This document shows, one piece after another, positions 35,245 to 36,085 of a DNA stretch of 36,085 nt. The stretch comes from DALYLB01 sp046154695 (lineage in GTDB: Bacteria > Acidobacteriota > Blastocatellia > RBC074): positions 1 to 36,085 of the forward strand of contig JBJXFI010000039.1 of assembly GCA_046154695.1 (NCBI GenBank), in the 5' to 3' direction. Made by a program: the position numbers and the translations under genes. The notes beneath the pieces are model-generated. The model saw only the letters and a list, made by a program, of their open reading frames with translations. It was not told where the DNA came from and made no database searches. Position 1 is the first letter of the stretch. Each line of letters opens with the position of its first letter.

Positions 35245-36085
35245 ATGTGCGGAATCGCCGGAGTCATATCGACGCGGAATGACGCGGCCATTGAGATGGT
35301 CCGCCCGATGATCGATGTTCAATCTCATCGGGGCCCCGACGATTTCGGGCTGTGGGCCGACGGAGTCTGCGCGCTCGGGCACCGTCGCCTCTCGATTCTG
35401 GACCTCTCCGAAGCCGGGCGGCAGCCGATGGCGGGCGCGGGCGGCGGAATCCAGATCACCTATAACGGCGAAATCTACAATTATCTCGCTCTGCGGCGCG
35501 AGCTGGAGGCTCGCGGCTGCGTCTTTCGAACGCGGACCGACACCGAAGTCATACTGCATGCCTACGAACAATGGGGAACGGATTGCCTGCGCCGTTTCAG
35601 GGGAATGTTCGCCTTCGGGATCTGGGATGCGCGGGCGCGGCGGCTCTTTCTGGCGCGGGACCGCGTGGGCAAGAAGCCGCTGCATTACGCGGTCGAGGGC
35701 GGCCGCCTCTTCTTCAGCTCCGAGATACAGGGAATGCTGGCCGGGACGGGAATCTCCAGAGAGGTTCTGCCCGAGGCGATCGACATGTACTTGAGCTACG
35801 GGTACGCGCCCGCGCCGCATTCCGCCTTCAAGGCGATCCGAAAGCTTCCGCCCGCCCACTCTCTGATCGCGGACCTCTCGAATGAGGCGATACGGATTTC
35901 GATCGAGCGGTATTGGGAGCTCCGCTACCTGCCGAAGCGCGAGATCGCGGAGGCGGAAGCCTGCGCGCTGCTGCGCGAAAAACTGACGGAGGCCGTGCGG
36001 CTGCGGATGATCAGCGACGTGCCGCTGGGGGCGTTCCTGTCGGGCGGAATCGATTCGAGCATCGTCGTGGGGTTGATGGCGGGGC
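35245..36085 (+). CDS. Asparagine synthase (glutamine-hydrolysing) type amidotransferase, partial
   Basis: 280 complete codons are visible and the gene continues past the window. The N-terminal class II glutaminase domain starts MCGIAGVISTRND, with Cys2 as the expected nucleophile. HRGPDDFGLW, HRRLSILDLSEAGRQPM, ITYNGEIYNY and DTEVILHAYEQWG follow. The start of the synthetase domain has DVPLGAFLSGGIDSS, the PP-loop at about residues 266-272. Such proteins in polysaccharide clusters are usually called AsnB-like; some amidate uronic acids rather than make asparagine. It lies 17 bases after the YdcF-like gene, with AGAGAAGAG before the ATG, so it is co-transcribed. Confidence 0.92.
   Translation, partial: MCGIAGVISTRNDAAIEMVRPMIDVQSHRGPDDFGLWADGVCALGHRRLSILDLSEAGRQPMAGAGGGIQITYNGEIYNYLALRRELEARGCVFRTRTDTEVILHAYEQWGTDCLRRFRGMFAFGIWDARARRLFLARDRVGKKPLHYAVEGGRLFFSSEIQGMLAGTGISREVLPEAIDMYLSYGYAPAPHSAFKAIRKLPPAHSLIADLSNEAIRISIERYWELRYLPKREIAEAEACALLREKLTEAVRLRMISDVPLGAFLSGGIDSSIVVGLMAG

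Overview
The window is a single, uninterrupted cell-surface polysaccharide locus. All thirty supported genes lie on the + strand, packed head to tail with many ATGA/TTGA-type overlaps, so most of it probably behaves as one or a few long transcripts. The DNA is GC-rich. A signal-peptide-bearing polysaccharide export protein and Wzc-type chain-length kinases point to a Gram-negative envelope. The opening order (FecR-like small protein, TPR protein, O-antigen ligase, export protein, GumC/Wzc-type autokinase with a Tyr-rich tail) resembles what I recall from Acidobacteriota exopolysaccharide loci. That assignment is from memory and is only moderate.

Layout. Positions 1-497: intergenic, with a palindrome and a 9-bp repeat. 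498-5448: FecR-like secreted/anchored protein, membrane-anchored TPR protein, O-antigen ligase/polymerase, and outer-membrane export protein. 5489-10549: two tandem paralogous Wzc-type tyrosine autokinases. 10515-11447: ABC-2 permease (Wzm-like). 11496-17478: glycosyltransferases, an SDR epimerase/dehydratase and a methyltransferase. 17494-18723: the matching ABC ATPase (Wzt-like) with a C-terminal extension. 18753-32168: a methyltransferase, then a long run of glycosyltransferases (GT2, GT4, GT61-like and three multi-membrane-span GT-C-like proteins). 32217-36085: carbamoyltransferase, two YdcF/DUF218-type proteins, and an asparagine-synthase-type amidotransferase that runs off the right edge.

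How it fits together. Cytoplasmic GT2/GT4/GT61 enzymes would build a long or branched glycan. Methyl-, carbamoyl- and possibly amidotransferases would decorate it. The Wzm/Wzt pair could carry it across the inner membrane, and the Wza-like protein with the two Wzc-like kinases would handle export and chain length. A polymerase/ligase is also present. The window therefore mixes parts of the ABC-dependent and Wzy-dependent routes. No flippase (Wzx), no initiating phosphoglycosyltransferase and no nucleotide-sugar pathway other than one SDR enzyme is visible here.

The most unusual non-gene content is a family of short palindromic and 9-bp-periodic repeats (half-site GGAGTTCCGCCTTCAGGCGG and period-9 ACGGAA runs). 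They fill nearly every larger intergenic gap, flank one glycosyltransferase gene as an inverted pair, and in at least three places extend into coding sequence so that protein ends appear to be translated from the repeat.
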